Shown here one piece after another: positions 63,389-64,000 of a stretch of 64,000 nucleotides of DNA (the stretch's first letter is position 1; the number at the start of each line of letters is the position of its first letter). The notes under the pieces were generated by a model. It saw only the letters and a list, made by a program, of their open reading frames with translations. It was not told where the DNA came from and ran no database searches. The stretch is from Sphingomonadaceae bacterium (GTDB lineage: Bacteria > Pseudomonadota > Alphaproteobacteria > Sphingomonadales > Sphingomonadaceae): the NCBI GenBank assembly GCA_009926135.1, contig RFPL01000009.1:1-64000 (forward strand). Reading direction: 5' to 3'. The translations under genes were made by a program, and so were the position numbers.

Positions 63389-64000
63389 TTGCACCAGTAT
63401 CCTGACGCTCTGTCCGTAGTCCGCGCCCTCGCGCCCGACGAACCGGTCATTCTAAATCGTCCGCACGCCGCAACGCGCGCTGCCCGCTTCTTCGTTGAGA
63501 AGTTTCCGGGCAAGTCGCTCTACGCGGTGAAGGCCAATCCCTCGCCCGACCTGCTCAAGGTCCTGTGGGATGCCGGCGTGACGCACTACGATGTTGCCTC
63601 GATTGCCGAGGTCCGGCTGGTTCGCGCCACGCTGCCTGAGGCCGTGCTATGCTTCATGCATCCGGTGAAGACGCCTGGCGCGATTGCCGAAGCCTATCGC
63701 CAGCATGGCGTGCGGGTGTTCAGCCTCGATTCGCAGGAAGAGCTCGAAAAGATCGTCGAGGCGACGGCAAACGCCGAAGACCTGTCGCTCTGCGTGCGAC
63801 TGCGGGTCTCGTCGGACTATTCCGAACTCAGCCTTGCTTCGAAGTTTGGCGTGGATCTGGCCGATGCGGCGCCGCTGCTCCAGGCCGCTCGTCAGGTTGC
63901 AGACAGCCTCGGCATCTGCTTCCACGTTGGCAGCCAGGCGATGACGCCGTTTGCCTATGTCCAGGCAATGGAGCGGGTCCGCGCGGCGATTGTCGATGCA
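63389..64000 (+). CDS. Ornithine/lysine decarboxylase, fold-type III (partial, 3' end off window)
   Basis: N-terminal 204 residues of an ODC/DAP-decarboxylase family PLP enzyme that makes the diamine (putrescine or cadaverine) feeding the polyamine genes just upstream. The frame is open from 63329 to the window edge. The PLP Lys motif Y-A-V-K-A-N-P is near residue 43, followed by D-V-A-S-I-A-E-V and C-F-M-H-P-V-K-T-P. The barrel continues to F-H-V-G-S-Q. No ATG fits; TTG at 63389 gives the natural N-terminus, with GTG at 63350 as the alternative. Confidence 0.85.
   Translation, partial: MHQYPDALSVVRALAPDEPVILNRPHAATRAARFFVEKFPGKSLYAVKANPSPDLLKVLWDAGVTHYDVASIAEVRLVRATLPEAVLCFMHPVKTPGAIAEAYRQHGVRVFSLDSQEELEKIVEATANAEDLSLCVRLRVSSDYSELSLASKFGVDLADAAPLLQAARQVADSLGICFHVGSQAMTPFAYVQAMERVRAAIVDA

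Overview
The window reads as a continuous stretch of chromosome from an aerobic alphaproteobacterium, most likely a sphingomonad (Sphingomonadaceae or Erythrobacteraceae). Supporting signs are high GC with long antisense shadow ORFs, three TonB-dependent receptors, an S46 dipeptidyl-peptidase, the yacG–RNase E/G–maf–infA block next to a tRNA-Phe, and a carboxy(nor)spermidine polyamine route. Coding density is very high and no gene-free stretch exceeds about 250 bases. I saw no phage, insertion sequence, CRISPR array or integron.

Layout. 139–6355: housekeeping genes (M28 peptidase, guaB, an RsmB-type rRNA methyltransferase, a TPR protein, rppH, an HSL-type esterase). 6552–14262: korAB 2-oxoacid:ferredoxin oxidoreductase, a membrane DUF457-type protein, a photolyase and a short AceE/transketolase-like enzyme. 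14311–24416: a catabolic unit of isochorismatase-type amidase, CoA-transferase, HyuB, HyuA and HMG-CoA lyase, with a GntR/FCD regulator and a divergent TonB receptor. Matching TTGTATACAA palindromes precede the operon and the regulator, which ties them into one regulon. 24527–29423: an RND efflux pair and a crotonase lacking the usual hydratase glutamates. 29464–31596: an S46 peptidase.

31698–42051 is the most interesting block. It holds a TonB receptor, a sulfoquinovosidase (YihQ/SmoI type with all sulfonate-recognition positions), a LacI regulator, an aldo/keto reductase (SmoB-like) and an SsuD-like flavin monooxygenase (SmoC-like). An organic-anion-type MFS carrier and a YeiH-type putative sulfate exporter lie beside it. 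Together they fit oxidative desulfonation of sulfoquinovose (the sulfo-SMO route): outer-membrane uptake, inner-membrane import, glycoside cleavage, C–S bond cleavage to sulfite and 6-oxoglucose, reduction to glucose, and sulfur export. TonB plus MFS replaces the ABC importer of the Agrobacterium version, and no flavin reductase is present.

42267–52655: a MarR-like regulator, then a chemotaxis cluster (soluble MCP; CheA–CheW–CheY–CheB–CheR; a GGDEF–EAL enzyme; a membrane MCP). 52694–54801: tRNA-Phe, yacG, an RNase E/G-type protein, maf and infA. 55023–58470: a TonB receptor with a Gly/Met-rich insertion and two tandem MAPEG proteins. 58542–64000: a PLP threonine-dehydratase-type enzyme, carboxy(nor)spermidine dehydrogenase and decarboxylase, a serine hydrolase, and a truncated ornithine-type decarboxylase with a candidate leader RNA or leader ORF.
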